18,002 nt of DNA from an uncultured Azohydromonas sp. (GCF_937926365.1 NZ_CALAOH010000018.1:1-18002), one strand, 5' to 3'. Numbered from the stretch's first letter, positions 1-9,511 are shown. Made by a program: numbers and translations. Notes: generated by a model not told the origin, from the letters alone.

Positions 1-1
1 G

Positions 2-1162
2 GCCGAGCCGCCGCCGCCGGCGCCACCCGCGCCGGCCACCACCACCACCGGCTTCACGCACAGCGCGCTCTCGGCCGACGCCACGCTGCTGCAGGCCGGC
101 GCGGGCTACCTCCCGCGGCATTGGTACGAGGACGCCATCGCGCCCGCCACGCTGGCGCGCAGCCTGCGCGAAAGCGCCGAGGCCGCGGTGGTGCCGCCGG
201 TGCAGGGCCTGCCGCTGCTGCGCGAGCAGCTGGCGCAGCGGCTGGCGCAACGGCAGATCCCGGCCACGGCGGCGCACCTGGTCACGAGCTTCGGCGCCTC
301 GCAGGCGCTGCAGCTCGCGGCGCGCGCGCTGGCCGCGCCGGGCGACGTGGTGCTGGTGGACGACCCAGGCTACTTCCTGGTGCACAGCCAGCTCGCGGCG
401 CTGGGGCTGCGCGTGATCGGCGTGCCGCGCGAGGCCGAGGGCCCGGACCTGCGGGCCCTGGCCGCGCTGGCCGAGGAGTACCGCCCGCGCGCCTTCTTCA
501 CCCAGACGCTGCTGCACAACCCCACCGGCGGCAGCACCACGCCGGCGCGCAGCCACCGCGTGCTCAACCTGGCCGAGGCCTTCGACTTCGTGCTGGTGGA
601 GGACGACGTCTACGGCGACCTCGCCGGCGATGCCGGCGTGCGGCTGGCGCAGATCGACGGGCTGCGCCGCGTGGTGTACGTGGGCAGCTTCAGCAAGGTG
701 CTCAGCCCCAGCCTGCGCGTGGGCTACCTGGCCGCGGCGCCGGCGCTGGCCGAGCGGCTGGTGGAACTGAAACTCATGGACGTGCTCTCGGGCTCCACGC
801 TGGAGGAGACGCTGGTGGCGGAGGTGTTGCGCAGCGGGCGCTACCACCGCCACGTGCTGCGGCTGCGCGAGCGGCTGGCGCGTGCGCGGGTGGCGGCCAT
901 CGCCGAGCTGCAGCGCTGCGGGCTGCGCTTCGACGCCGAGGCCGCAGGGGCGGAAGGGGTGTTCCTGTGGGCCGCGCTGCCGCCGGGGGTGGAGGCGCCC
1001 GCGCTGGTGGAGGCCGCGCGCGCCGCGGGCATCGTCATCGCCGGCGGCCACATGTTCTCGCGCCGCGGCGCGGGGCTGGACCGGCTGCGGCTCAACGCCG
1101 CGTGGGCCACGGATGCGCGGCTGCTGCGGTTCCTGCGCGAGCGGCTGGGGGCAGCGGGCTGA
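2..1162 (+). CDS. MocR-type regulator / PLP aminotransferase domain (5' partial)
   Basis: The reading frame is open from base 2, so the N-terminus lies off the left edge. About 386 residues are visible. They form a fold-type I aminotransferase domain: an ordered DDPGYF segment, HNPTGG (PLP/substrate-binding Asn), VEDDVYGDL (the Asp and Tyr that contact the cofactor) and GSFSKVLSPSLRVGYL, whose Lys (codon 695-697) should form the Schiff base with PLP. A C-terminal RLRLN segment supplies the carboxylate-binding Arg. The Pro/Ala/Thr-rich stretch at the start (bases 2-60) looks like the linker joining this domain to a GntR-type winged helix, as in MocR/PdxR-like regulators. A free-standing aminotransferase is less likely because of that linker. 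The target pathway cannot be told from the sequence. The gene ends 6 bases before the stop of the convergent chemotaxis gene. Confidence 0.85.
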   Translation, partial: AEPPPPAPPAPATTTTGFTHSALSADATLLQAGAGYLPRHWYEDAIAPATLARSLRESAEAAVVPPVQGLPLLREQLAQRLAQRQIPATAAHLVTSFGASQALQLAARALAAPGDVVLVDDPGYFLVHSQLAALGLRVIGVPREAEGPDLRALAALAEEYRPRAFFTQTLLHNPTGGSTTPARSHRVLNLAEAFDFVLVEDDVYGDLAGDAGVRLAQIDGLRRVVYVGSFSKVLSPSLRVGYLAAAPALAERLVELKLMDVLSGSTLEETLVAEVLRSGRYHRHVLRLRERLARARVAAIAELQRCGLRFDAEAAGAEGVFLWAALPPGVEAPALVEAARAAGIVIAGGHMFSRRGAGLDRLRLNAAWATDARLLRFLRERLGAAG

Positions 1163-1168
1163 GCCGCC

Positions 1169-2479
1169 TCACCCCCCGTAAGTCCCCGTCCCCGCACCCG
1201 AGGCCGCCACCAGCGCCGGTGCCAGGTGCCGCCTGAAATCCGGCCGCGCCACGCTGGCGCTGCGCTGTGCCGCAGCCTCGCCCGCGAGCCTGAACACCGC
1301 CACCGCCCGCACCATCTCGCGCGCCTGGGTCTTGAGGCTCTCGGCCGCCGCGGCGCTTTCCTGCACCAGCGCGGCGTTCTGCTGTGTGGCCTGGTCCATC
1401 TGCGCCACGGCCTCGCTCACCTGCGCCATGCCCTGGCTCTGCTCGCGGCTGGCGGCGCTGATCTCGCCCATCAGGTCCGTCACGCGGTGGATCGCCGAGA
1501 CCACGTCCTCCATCGTGTGGCCGGCCTGGTCGGCCAGCACCGAGCCCTGGCCCACGCGCTGCACGCTGTCATTGATCAGCGCCTTGATCTCCTTGGCCGC
1601 GTTGGCGCAGCGCTGCGCCAGGTTGCGCACCTCGTCGGCCACCACCGAGAAGCCGCGCCCGGACTCGCCCGCGCGCGCGGCCTCCACCGAGGCGTTGAGC
1701 GCCAGGATGTTGGTCTGGAAGGCGATGCCGTCGATGACGTTGGTGATGTCGGCGATCTTCTTCGAGCTCTCCTCGATGCCCCGCATCGTGCGCACCACCT
1801 GCGCCACCACCTCGCCGCCGCGCACCGCCACCTCCGAGGCGCCCTGCGCGAGCTGGTTGGCCTGGTGCGCGTTGTCGGCGTTGTGCCGCACGGTGCCGCC
1901 CAGCTGCTCCATCGAGGCGGCACTCTCCTCCAGCGCCGCGGCCTGCTCCTCGGTGCGGTGGCTCAGCTCCTGGTTGCCCTCGGCAATCTCGCTGCTGGCG
2001 CCGGCCACGCTCTCGGCATGGCGGCGTACGTCGGAGACGATGTTCACCAGCGCGTCGCGCATGGTGGCCAGCGCCTGCAGCAGCCGCGCCGCCTCGTCGC
2101 TGCCCTGCGTGTCGATGTCCACGCCCAGGTTGCCCCCGGCCACCGACTCCGCCACCGCCAGCGCCTGGCCTATGGGCGCGGTGATCGAGCGCGTCACCCA
2201 CAGCCCCAGCCCGAAGGCCAGGCAGCCCCCCAGCACGGACACGCCCAGCAGCAGCACGCGGCTGCGGTCATTGGCCTCGGCCTCGGCCCGCACCTCGGCC
2301 GCCACCCGCTCGCTGCCTTGCACCTGCCCGGCGCTCAGCTCGCTGGCCAGGCGCTGGAAGCTCTCGTGCTTGCGCTCCAGCGTCATCAGCATGAAGCCCG
2401 ACATCAACCACAACAGCAGCACCAGCGTCCCGAACACCATGGCCAACCGGACCTGGACCGGCAGGTTGCGCAACGTCAT
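1169..2479 (-). CDS. Methyl-accepting chemotaxis protein with minimal periplasmic loop
   Basis: A 436-residue chemoreceptor. Transmembrane segment 1 lies at about residues 11-32 and segment 2 at about 74-95, followed by a HAMP domain (about 96-150) and a long cytoplasmic methylation and signalling coiled coil (about 160-390). The hairpin tip that contacts CheA and CheW is clear at 248-290 (IDGIAFQTNILALNASVEAA, then GRGFSVVADEVRNLA). Only about 40 residues separate the two membrane segments, too few for a four-helix-bundle or Cache ligand domain, so it may sense through the membrane or a partner, or bind no ligand. The C-terminus ends in GTGTYGG and has no NWETF-like CheR/CheB tether. I chose the ATG at 2479 because a GAGGGGGG ribosome-binding site sits 5 bases upstream; the frame stays open to a GTG at 2632, but that extension is not receptor-like. 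No other chemotaxis genes are nearby. Confidence 0.93.
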   Translation of the reverse strand: MTLRNLPVQVRLAMVFGTLVLLLWLMSGFMLMTLERKHESFQRLASELSAGQVQGSERVAAEVRAEAEANDRSRVLLLGVSVLGGCLAFGLGLWVTRSITAPIGQALAVAESVAGGNLGVDIDTQGSDEAARLLQALATMRDALVNIVSDVRRHAESVAGASSEIAEGNQELSHRTEEQAAALEESAASMEQLGGTVRHNADNAHQANQLAQGASEVAVRGGEVVAQVVRTMRGIEESSKKIADITNVIDGIAFQTNILALNASVEAARAGESGRGFSVVADEVRNLAQRCANAAKEIKALINDSVQRVGQGSVLADQAGHTMEDVVSAIHRVTDLMGEISAASREQSQGMAQVSEAVAQMDQATQQNAALVQESAAAAESLKTQAREMVRAVAVFRLAGEAAAQRSASVARPDFRRHLAPALVAASGAGTGTYGG

Positions 2480-2701
2480 CTTTTCCCCCCTCGCGGGAAT
2501 CACAGCGTCGAAATGCCCCAATCCGGACAACCCCCGGTCCGGCAGGCTAACGTGACATTTTGTTAGTAGGGTTATCAGGCGCCTAGGCGTGGTGAACCCT
2601 AAGACGTCACACCACAACGTTGCGGCGGACACAACCCTTGAACCGGTGTGTCACGGGGCTGCGGGGACAATACGGGGTTTGCCCGCATTCAGCCCGCCGC
2701 C
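2480..2701. promoter_or_regulatory. Divergent promoter region between chemoreceptor and ygiQ-like gene
   Basis: A 222-base gap, locally richer in A+T than the flanking genes (about 2545-2640), that must hold promoters for both divergent genes. It contains a perfect 10-base palindrome CGCCTAGGCG (2580-2589) and a CTAAC/GTTAG inverted repeat (2547-2551 and 2562-2566), either of which could be a protein-binding site. On the plus strand GACAAT at 2666-2671 resembles a -10 box; TTGAAC at 2638-2643 resembles a -35 box, but the 22-base spacing is too long for a standard sigma-70 promoter. No convincing sigma-28 (flagellar) promoter was found for the chemoreceptor. Assignment rests on inspection only. 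Confidence 0.4.
2485..2492 (-). promoter_or_regulatory. Ribosome-binding site deciding the chemoreceptor start
   Basis: On the minus strand GAGGGGGG is followed by AAAAG and then ATG at 2479. This is the only good Shine-Dalgarno match among the in-frame starts and argues against the upstream GTG at 2632. Confidence 0.6.
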
Positions 2702-5206
<2,505 letters not shown>

Positions 5207-5287
5207 GGGGGCGCTGCGCCAGCTGTTGCCGGTGCAACGTTTGCGGCGCTTGAACTCCTGCCCTCTACCGAGCCAACTCCAGCAGGC

Positions 5288-5305
5288 CCCTCCTGGGAAG
5301 GAGGG
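5288..5305. other. Stem-loop downstream of the ygiQ-like gene
   Basis: CCCTCCT, loop GGGA, then AGGAGGG gives a perfect 7-base-pair stem about 80 bases after the ygiQ stop codon. No T-run follows, so it is at best an imperfect intrinsic terminator or an RNA 3'-end stabiliser. The rest of the 271-base gap (5207-5477) should hold the protease promoter; no clear sigma-70 boxes were seen. Confidence 0.3.
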
Positions 5306-5467
5306 CGCGCCGGGGCGTGCCGCCTAGATTGAGGCTCATCCGGACCGGTCACGCGACGAGCCCTCCAGGAACAGGGCGGCGGCAACGCCAGTCGCAGCAT
5401 CGAGGAGGAGGCGGTCCGGAACCCGTCCAGTGCATCGTTCACTGGCTGTCTTGGTTGTGTTCTCGAC

Positions 5468-5473
5468 AGGAGG
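5468..5473 (+). promoter_or_regulatory. Ribosome-binding site deciding the protease start
   Basis: A consensus AGGAGG lies 4 bases before the ATG at 5478. It selects this start over an in-frame GTG at 5430, and the resulting N-terminus is a clean signal peptide. Confidence 0.75.
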
Positions 5474-5477
5474 TCTC

Positions 5478-6683
5478 ATGAAGACCCGTTCCAGCCTGTT
5501 CCTCACGTCCGCGGCGCTGCTGCCGCTGCTCGGTGCCGGCGCCGCCGTCGCCAAGGACGCCGTTGTCATCAACAACGATCGGGCCTCGCGCGCCCTCTCC
5601 GCCGAGGAGGTGTTGCGCCTGGGCCCGGTGAACAATCCCCTGCCGGCGCCGGACACCACCGGCGTCACGGCCGACATCGGCGCCGGGCCTTACCTGCAGG
5701 GTGCCAAGACCCGCAGCGGCATCGTCAGCGGCAGCGCCGGCCGCGCCTTCGGCAGCTTCGGCATTCCCTACACCACCACGCGCGTGCAGGACGGCAACCA
5801 GAGCGCCGCGGGCACCACCGCGGCCAGCCGCCTGAGCACCACGTACCCCTACCGCACCGTGGGCAAGCTCACCTTCTCGGCGGGCTACTGCTCGGCCAGC
5901 CTGATCCGGCGCAGCGTGATCGTGACGGCGGCGCACTGCATCCAGAACTTCGGCAGCGGCGCCTCGATCTTCTCGGGCTTCCAGTTCCGCCCCGGGCACT
6001 ACGGCGCGGCCGGTGCCACGGCGGCGCAGATCGCGCCCTACGGCACCTGGAACTGGGCGGCGCTGGTGCGCCCGGCCAGCTGGGCCAACGGCACCGACAT
6101 CGGCAGCGGCGCGGCGCGGGACAACGACCTGGCCGTCATCGCGCTGGCACGGGACGCCCGGGGCCGCTTCGTGGGCGACCTCACCGGCTATCTGGCCTAC
6201 GGCTGGAACAACTATTCCTTCGTGACCTCGTCCAAGACCGGCAACCTGCACACCGCCGCCGTCACGACCCTGGGCTATCCGTTCCTGATGGACCGCGGCG
6301 CGATCATGCAGCGCACCGACGGGCCGACCTACACCACCACGGTCGGCCGCGCGGGTCAGCTCTGGCAGGGCAGCAACCTCACCGGCGGCTCCAGCGGCGG
6401 CCCGTGGGTGGTGAACTTCGCCCCGCGCACCGCTGCGCTGACCGGCGGCGCCGTGGCGGGCACGGCCCCCGTGATGGCCGTGATCGGCGTGACCTCCTGG
6501 GGCTCCAGCGATCCCAACGCGCCCAAGGACAACTACTCCTCGCAGTTCCGCCAGAACTCGCGCTATCCGAACGCCAACTACGGCGGCTACGGTGCCGGCA
6601 ACATCGGCTCGCTGCTCAACACGCTGTGCTCCAGCCCCGCGCCCGGCGGAGGCACCTTCGCGTCGCAGGGCTACTGCAATTGA
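5478..6683 (+). CDS. Secreted trypsin-like serine protease
   Basis: A 401-residue precursor. Residues 1-25 form a Sec signal peptide (basic MKTR, hydrophobic core, AVA before KD as probable cleavage site). A segment of about 100 residues with no recognised motif, possibly a propeptide, precedes the chymotrypsin-fold domain. The catalytic triad is readable as His153 in TAAHC, Asp217 in DNDLAVIAL and Ser306 in GGSSGGPW. Cys138 and Cys154 match the conserved disulphide around the catalytic His; Cys384 and Cys400 may form a second bridge near the C-terminus. The GSSGGP form, rather than GDSGGP, resembles V8/glutamyl-endopeptidase-like bacterial enzymes, but specificity cannot be read with confidence. 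It probably acts in the periplasm or outside the cell. The META-domain lipoprotein gene starts 8 bases after its stop, so the two are likely co-transcribed. Confidence 0.9.
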   Translation: MKTRSSLFLTSAALLPLLGAGAAVAKDAVVINNDRASRALSAEEVLRLGPVNNPLPAPDTTGVTADIGAGPYLQGAKTRSGIVSGSAGRAFGSFGIPYTTTRVQDGNQSAAGTTAASRLSTTYPYRTVGKLTFSAGYCSASLIRRSVIVTAAHCIQNFGSGASIFSGFQFRPGHYGAAGATAAQIAPYGTWNWAALVRPASWANGTDIGSGAARDNDLAVIALARDARGRFVGDLTGYLAYGWNNYSFVTSSKTGNLHTAAVTTLGYPFLMDRGAIMQRTDGPTYTTTVGRAGQLWQGSNLTGGSSGGPWVVNFAPRTAALTGGAVAGTAPVMAVIGVTSWGSSDPNAPKDNYSSQFRQNSRYPNANYGGYGAGNIGSLLNTLCSSPAPGGGTFASQGYCN

Positions 6684-6691
6684 GGTGCGGA

Positions 6692-7132
6692 ATGAGGCCC
6701 GGGCTGTGCGTGAAACACCTGGCGCACCTCGCGCGCCTGGCCGGCGCGGGGCTGCTGGGCACCGCGCTGGCGGCCTGCGCGGCCACGTCGGCGCCGGGTG
6801 CGCCGCAGGCGGCGTCATGGGAGGGGCGCTGGCTGCTGGCCGAGCTGGGCCAGCGCTCGCTGCGCGAGGTGGCGGCGCAGCGGCGGCCCGGCTTCAGCGT
6901 GCAGGGCGACGTGATCCAGGGCTTCGACGGCTGCAATCAGTTCAACGGCCGCCTGGACCAGCCCGGCAGCGTGGTGGCGACGCGCCGCGCCTGCCCGGAC
7001 GCGATCCCGATGCCGCTGGACCTGGCCGATCCGCTGGCGCACCTGCGCGCCGCACGGGTGGAGGGAAACCGGCTGGTGCTGCCGGCGCGGGAGGGGCGGC
7101 CGGGAGGGGTGTTCGAGAGGGAGGGGAGGTGA
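6692..7132 (+). CDS. META/HslJ-domain lipoprotein
   Basis: A 146-residue protein. Residues 1-28 are a lipoprotein signal peptide ending in the lipobox LAAC, with Cys29 as the lipidation site, so it should be anchored in the envelope. The mature part fits the META (DUF306/HslJ-like) fold: WEGRWLLAEL at the start, then VQGDVIQGFDGCNQFNGRL containing the hallmark GCNxFNG, then a later RRACPDAIPM segment. HslJ-type proteins are linked to heat-shock and novobiocin tolerance in E. coli, but no biochemical role is firmly known. GAGG overlapping the protease stop codon acts as ribosome-binding site, which supports translational linkage with the protease. The stop lies one base from the stop of the convergent nucleotidyltransferase gene. 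Confidence 0.82.
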   Translation: MRPGLCVKHLAHLARLAGAGLLGTALAACAATSAPGAPQAASWEGRWLLAELGQRSLREVAAQRRPGFSVQGDVIQGFDGCNQFNGRLDQPGSVVATRRACPDAIPMPLDLADPLAHLRAARVEGNRLVLPAREGRPGGVFEREGR

Positions 7133-7133
7133 G

Positions 7134-7718
7134 TCACCCCTTCCCCCGCGCCGCCTCCAGATCCCCCGGGCTGTCGATGTCCAGCAGCACCCCGGCGTCC
7201 TCCACCGGCAGGTGTTCCAGCGGCAGCGAGGCCAGCAGTGCGCCCGCGCCCCGGTCGCCCTGCAGGCCCAGCAGCAGCGGCCGGTGCTGCGCGGCAAAGC
7301 CCACCGGGTTGCCGCGCCGCGCGCCGAAGTAGGGCGCCACCACCGCCGCGCCTTCCTCCAGCCGCCGCGCCAGCGCCCGCAGCGTGGAGGGTTGCACGAA
7401 GGGCATGTCCGCCAGCCCCACCAGCACCGGCCCCGGCGGCAACAGCGCCACGGCCTGCGCCAGCGTGGCGCCCAGGCCGTCCGCGCTGCGTGTGCAGCAC
7501 AGCGGGTGCGCACCCAGTGCGTGCACGCGCAGCGCCAGCGCCGCGTCGTCCCCGCGCAGCGCCACGTACACCGTCCCCAGTGCCTGCTGCCACGTGCGCA
7601 GGCTGCGCTCCAGCAGCGTGTCACCCTCGGCCAGTGCCACCTGTCGCTTGTCGCTGCCGAAGCGCACGGAGTAGCCGCCGGCCAGCAGCAAAGGCCGCAC
7701 GGGGGCCGGACCCTCCAT
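7134..7718 (-). CDS. MocA-like molybdopterin nucleotidyltransferase
   Basis: A 194-residue protein of the MobA/MocA NTP-transferase fold. The N-terminal LAGGYSVRFGSDK (residues 12-24) is the nucleotide-binding loop. LADMPF (102-107) holds the metal-binding Asp, GNPVGF (136-141) follows an Arg-Arg pair, and DIDSPGDL (180-187) is the C-terminal signature. The GNPVGF and DID-S/T-P-x-DL pattern favours MocA (CTP:molybdopterin cytidylyltransferase, used for xanthine dehydrogenase-type enzymes) over MobA. The upstream overlapping XdhC gene agrees with that. The start could be this ATG, 5 bases past the XdhC stop, or the GTG at 7727, which overlaps the XdhC stop as GTGA. Another sugar- or cofactor-nucleotidyltransferase role cannot be excluded. 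Confidence 0.8.
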   Translation of the reverse strand: MEGPAPVRPLLLAGGYSVRFGSDKRQVALAEGDTLLERSLRTWQQALGTVYVALRGDDAALALRVHALGAHPLCCTRSADGLGATLAQAVALLPPGPVLVGLADMPFVQPSTLRALARRLEEGAAVVAPYFGARRGNPVGFAAQHRPLLLGLQGDRGAGALLASLPLEHLPVEDAGVLLDIDSPGDLEAARGKG

Positions 7719-7723
7719 GACGC

Positions 7724-8740
7724 TCACGCCGGCGCCCGGCACGCGCCGGCGTGAGCGTCCTGCTGCGCCGCAGCCTGCCGGCGCTGGCGGGTTTCCTCCG
7801 CGCGGCAGCACTGGATCAGCTCCGCGGCGATCGCCACCGCGATCTCCGGTGGCGTGCGGCTGCCCAGGTCCAGCCCGGCCGGGCCGCGCAGCCGCGCGAT
7901 GGCCTCGGGCGCCAGCTCGAACAGCGCCAACCGCTCGCGCCGCGCCGCGGTGCTGCGCGCGGAGCCCATCGCGCCGACGTAGAAGGCGGTGCCGGGCAGG
8001 GCCTCCAGCAGCGCCATGTCGTCGAGCTTGGGGTCGTGCGAGAGCGCGACCACGGCGGTGCTGGCATCGGGCCGCAGCGCCGCCAGCGCGTCGTCGGGCA
8101 TGTCGGCCAGCAGCCGCGCGGGGCTGTCCTGGGGCCAGCTGTCCAGGTACTCGCGGCGCGGGTCGATGACGATGACTTCGAAGTCCAGCGTGCGGGCGAT
8201 GGGCGCGAGGTAGCGCGAGACCTCCGCCGCGCCGATGAGCACCAGGCGCCGCCGCGGCCCCAGGCGCTGGGTGAACAGGCCCTGGTCCCGCGCCAGCGCG
8301 CTCGCGTCGCCGGGGCGCGCGGCGCGCACGTGCGAGCGGCCGTCGGGCAGCGCGATCTCGCGCACGCACCCCTGGCCGGCGTCGATGAAGCGCAGCGCCG
8401 CCTCGAAATCGGCCAGCGGCGCGGGCTCGGCCCACAGCTCCAGGCTGCCGCCGCAGGGCAGGCGCAGCCGCGCGCGCTCCTCGTCGCTGCGGCCGTAGAC
8501 CAGGCGCCGGCCCTGCGCGAGGCCCTGGGCGTCGGCCCGCAGCAGCGCGGTCAGGTCGTCCTCCACGCAGCCGCCCGAGACCGAGCCGGCAACGCGGCCG
8601 TCCTCGCACAGCAGCGCCATGGCGCCCACCGGGCGCGGCGCCGAGCCGTAGGTGCCCAGCACCGTGGCGCTCCAGCAGCGCCGGCCCTCGCCGGCCCAGG
8701 CCAGGGCGGCGCGCATGACTTCCAGATCGACGGCTTCCAT
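7724..8740 (-). CDS. XdhC/CoxI-family molybdenum enzyme maturation protein
   Basis: A 338-residue protein. Its N-terminal XdhC_CoxI part includes VLGTYGSAPRPVGAMAL and GSVSGGCVEDDL (about 53-63, with Cys58) and LPCGGSLEL (about 95-102). The C-terminal Rossmann-like XdhC part spans about 165-310, with RLVLIGAAEVSRYLAPIA, VIVIDPR, VALSHDPKLDD, AFYVGAMGS and SRTPPEIAVAIAAEL. Known XdhC proteins bind molybdenum cofactor, assist its sulfuration and insert it into xanthine dehydrogenase or related hydroxylases. No structural subunits (XdhA/B or Cox-type) lie in the window. The start at 8740 follows a weak AAAGAG site. The gene sits 65 bases after the metallophosphoesterase and overlaps or abuts the MocA-like gene. 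Confidence 0.88.
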   Translation of the reverse strand: MEAVDLEVMRAALAWAGEGRRCWSATVLGTYGSAPRPVGAMALLCEDGRVAGSVSGGCVEDDLTALLRADAQGLAQGRRLVYGRSDEERARLRLPCGGSLELWAEPAPLADFEAALRFIDAGQGCVREIALPDGRSHVRAARPGDASALARDQGLFTQRLGPRRRLVLIGAAEVSRYLAPIARTLDFEVIVIDPRREYLDSWPQDSPARLLADMPDDALAALRPDASTAVVALSHDPKLDDMALLEALPGTAFYVGAMGSARSTAARRERLALFELAPEAIARLRGPAGLDLGSRTPPEIAVAIAAELIQCCRAEETRQRRQAAAQQDAHAGACRAPA

Positions 8741-8769
8741 GAACTCTTTTTCGCTCCCTTGTTGGCATG

Positions 8770-8797
8770 CCCGTTAGGCCCGCCCAGGGCGAACGGG
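8770..8797. other. Stem-loop between metallophosphoesterase and xdhC-like genes
   Basis: CCCGTT (8770-8775) pairs with AACGGG (8792-8797), with a smaller GC-rich hairpin nested in the loop. It lies in the 65-base gap between two same-strand genes and could attenuate transcription or set differential mRNA stability. There is no T-run. Confidence 0.3.
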
Positions 8798-8805
8798 GAA
8801 ATGAA

Positions 8806-9264
8806 TCAGATCTCCAGCGCGTGCAGCCGCACTTCCACCGCGGCGCCGTCCACGAGCAGTTCTCCCACCGACACCGGCAGCTTGAAGCGCCGCGGCCCGG
8901 CGCTGCCGGGGTTGACCCACAGCAGCCCGTCACGCTCGGCGCAGCCCGGGCGGTGCGAGTGGCCCGACACCACCACGCGCACGCCCGCGGGCGCAGGCGC
9001 GGGCAGTTCCTTCACGTCGTGCACCACGCACACCAGCACCTGTTCCACCGGCAGCAGCGCGGTGTGGGGCAGGGCGCGCGCCCAGTCGGCGCGGTCGTTG
9101 TTGCCGCGCACCACGGTCAGCGGCGCGAGCTTCCGCAGCCGCTGCAGCAGCTCCGGCGGGCCGATGTCGCCGGCGTGGATCAGCGCGTCGCAGCCCTGCA
9201 GCGCGGCCAGCGCCTGGGGACGCAGCAGGCCGTGGGTGTCGGCGATGAGACCAATGCGCCGCAT
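8806..9264 (-). CDS. YfcE/MJ0936-type metallophosphoesterase
   Basis: A 152-residue calcineurin-like phosphoesterase of the small single-domain type. The metal ligands are visible in order: Asp9 and His11 (IADTHG), Asp33 (HAGDIG), Asn55 (RGNND), His82 (VVHD), and His102 with His104 (SGHSHRP). NPGSAGPRRF near the C-terminus is also typical of this family, whose members hydrolyse phosphodiesters in vitro but mostly lack a known physiological substrate. The ATG at 9264 gives the standard family N-terminus; the frame stays open upstream, but that part is low-complexity. It is the first recognised gene of the leftward cluster with the XdhC- and MocA-like genes. A 13-codon open frame with a strong ribosome-binding site lies just upstream. 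Confidence 0.9.
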   Translation of the reverse strand: MRRIGLIADTHGLLRPQALAALQGCDALIHAGDIGPPELLQRLRKLAPLTVVRGNNDRADWARALPHTALLPVEQVLVCVVHDVKELPAPAPAGVRVVVSGHSHRPGCAERDGLLWVNPGSAGPRRFKLPVSVGELLVDGAAVEVRLHALEI

Positions 9265-9290
9265 GCGCGAAACGCTTCTGCGCCCCCGGC

Positions 9291-9332
9291 TCAGGCCGCC
9301 GGTGGCTGTGCCCTGTACATGTGTTCGCGCAT
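9291..9332 (-). CDS. Possible 13-residue leader peptide
   Basis: ATG at 9332 is preceded by AAAGGAGT with 6 bases between the GGAG core and the ATG, a better ribosome-binding site than that of the downstream metallophosphoesterase. The frame reads MREHMYRAQPPAA and stops at 9291, 26 bases before the metallophosphoesterase start. It may be a translated upstream ORF that couples translation, a remnant of a lost gene start, or chance. No homology is claimed. Confidence 0.3.
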   Translation of the reverse strand: MREHMYRAQPPAA

Positions 9333-9408
9333 CGTGGACTCCTTTGTTCAGGGGGTGTGCCATGGTAGGGGCATGGCGGGCCTGGGCCGGCTCGGCGGCC
9401 AGCGCCTC

Positions 9409-9453
9409 CCGGCAAGGCCCGGGGCACCCCGGCAGGACACGGGGTCTTGCCGG
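9409..9453. other. Nested inverted repeat in the metallophosphoesterase/esterase divergent gap
   Basis: CCGGCAAGGCC (9409-9419) pairs with GGTCTTGCCGG (9443-9453) at 10 of 11 positions plus one G-T wobble; a GGGGCACCCC hairpin (9421-9430) sits in the loop. It lies 65-109 bases before the esterase start. It could be an operator or an RNA structure in either direction. Confidence 0.3.
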
Positions 9454-9505
9454 CGCACGGAGCAGGGGCTTGGTGGCGGATTCCGGCCCTGAAACAGCGC
9501 TCCCG

Positions 9506-9511
9506 CACAAT
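9506..9511 (+). promoter_or_regulatory. Possible -10 box giving a leaderless esterase mRNA
   Basis: CACAAT matches TATAAT at 4 of 6 positions, including the key A at position 2 and T at position 6. Its spacing would place transcription initiation at about base 9518, the A of the ATG. No Shine-Dalgarno sequence precedes the ATG, as expected for a leaderless mRNA. No good -35 hexamer was found 16-18 bases upstream. Confidence 0.35.

Noticed and set aside
1226..2566. Long plus-strand open frame of 446 codons opposite the chemoreceptor
   Set aside because: It is His/Arg/Ala-rich and motif-free, a typical high-GC shadow of the receptor coding strand, whose signalling tip is unmistakable.
2560..2610. 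Sigma-28 (flagellar) promoter for the chemoreceptor
   Set aside because: CCTGATAA on the minus strand resembles the -10 element, but no TAAA-type -35 lies at the required spacing.
2648..2701. Start of the ygiQ-like gene at GTG 2648
   Set aside because: The added residues (MSRGCGDNTGFARIQPAA) do not resemble the family and overlap the likely promoter. It is kept only as an alternative because the preferred start also lacks a ribosome-binding site.
5418..5440. ECF-sigma promoter (GGAACC) upstream of the protease
   Set aside because: A CGTT follows GGAACC after only 12 bases rather than the usual 16-17, so the match is probably chance.
5439..6818. Long minus-strand open frame opposite the protease
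   Set aside because: Arg/Gly/Ala-rich with no family motif; the plus-strand gene has a signal peptide, a full catalytic triad and a consensus ribosome-binding site.
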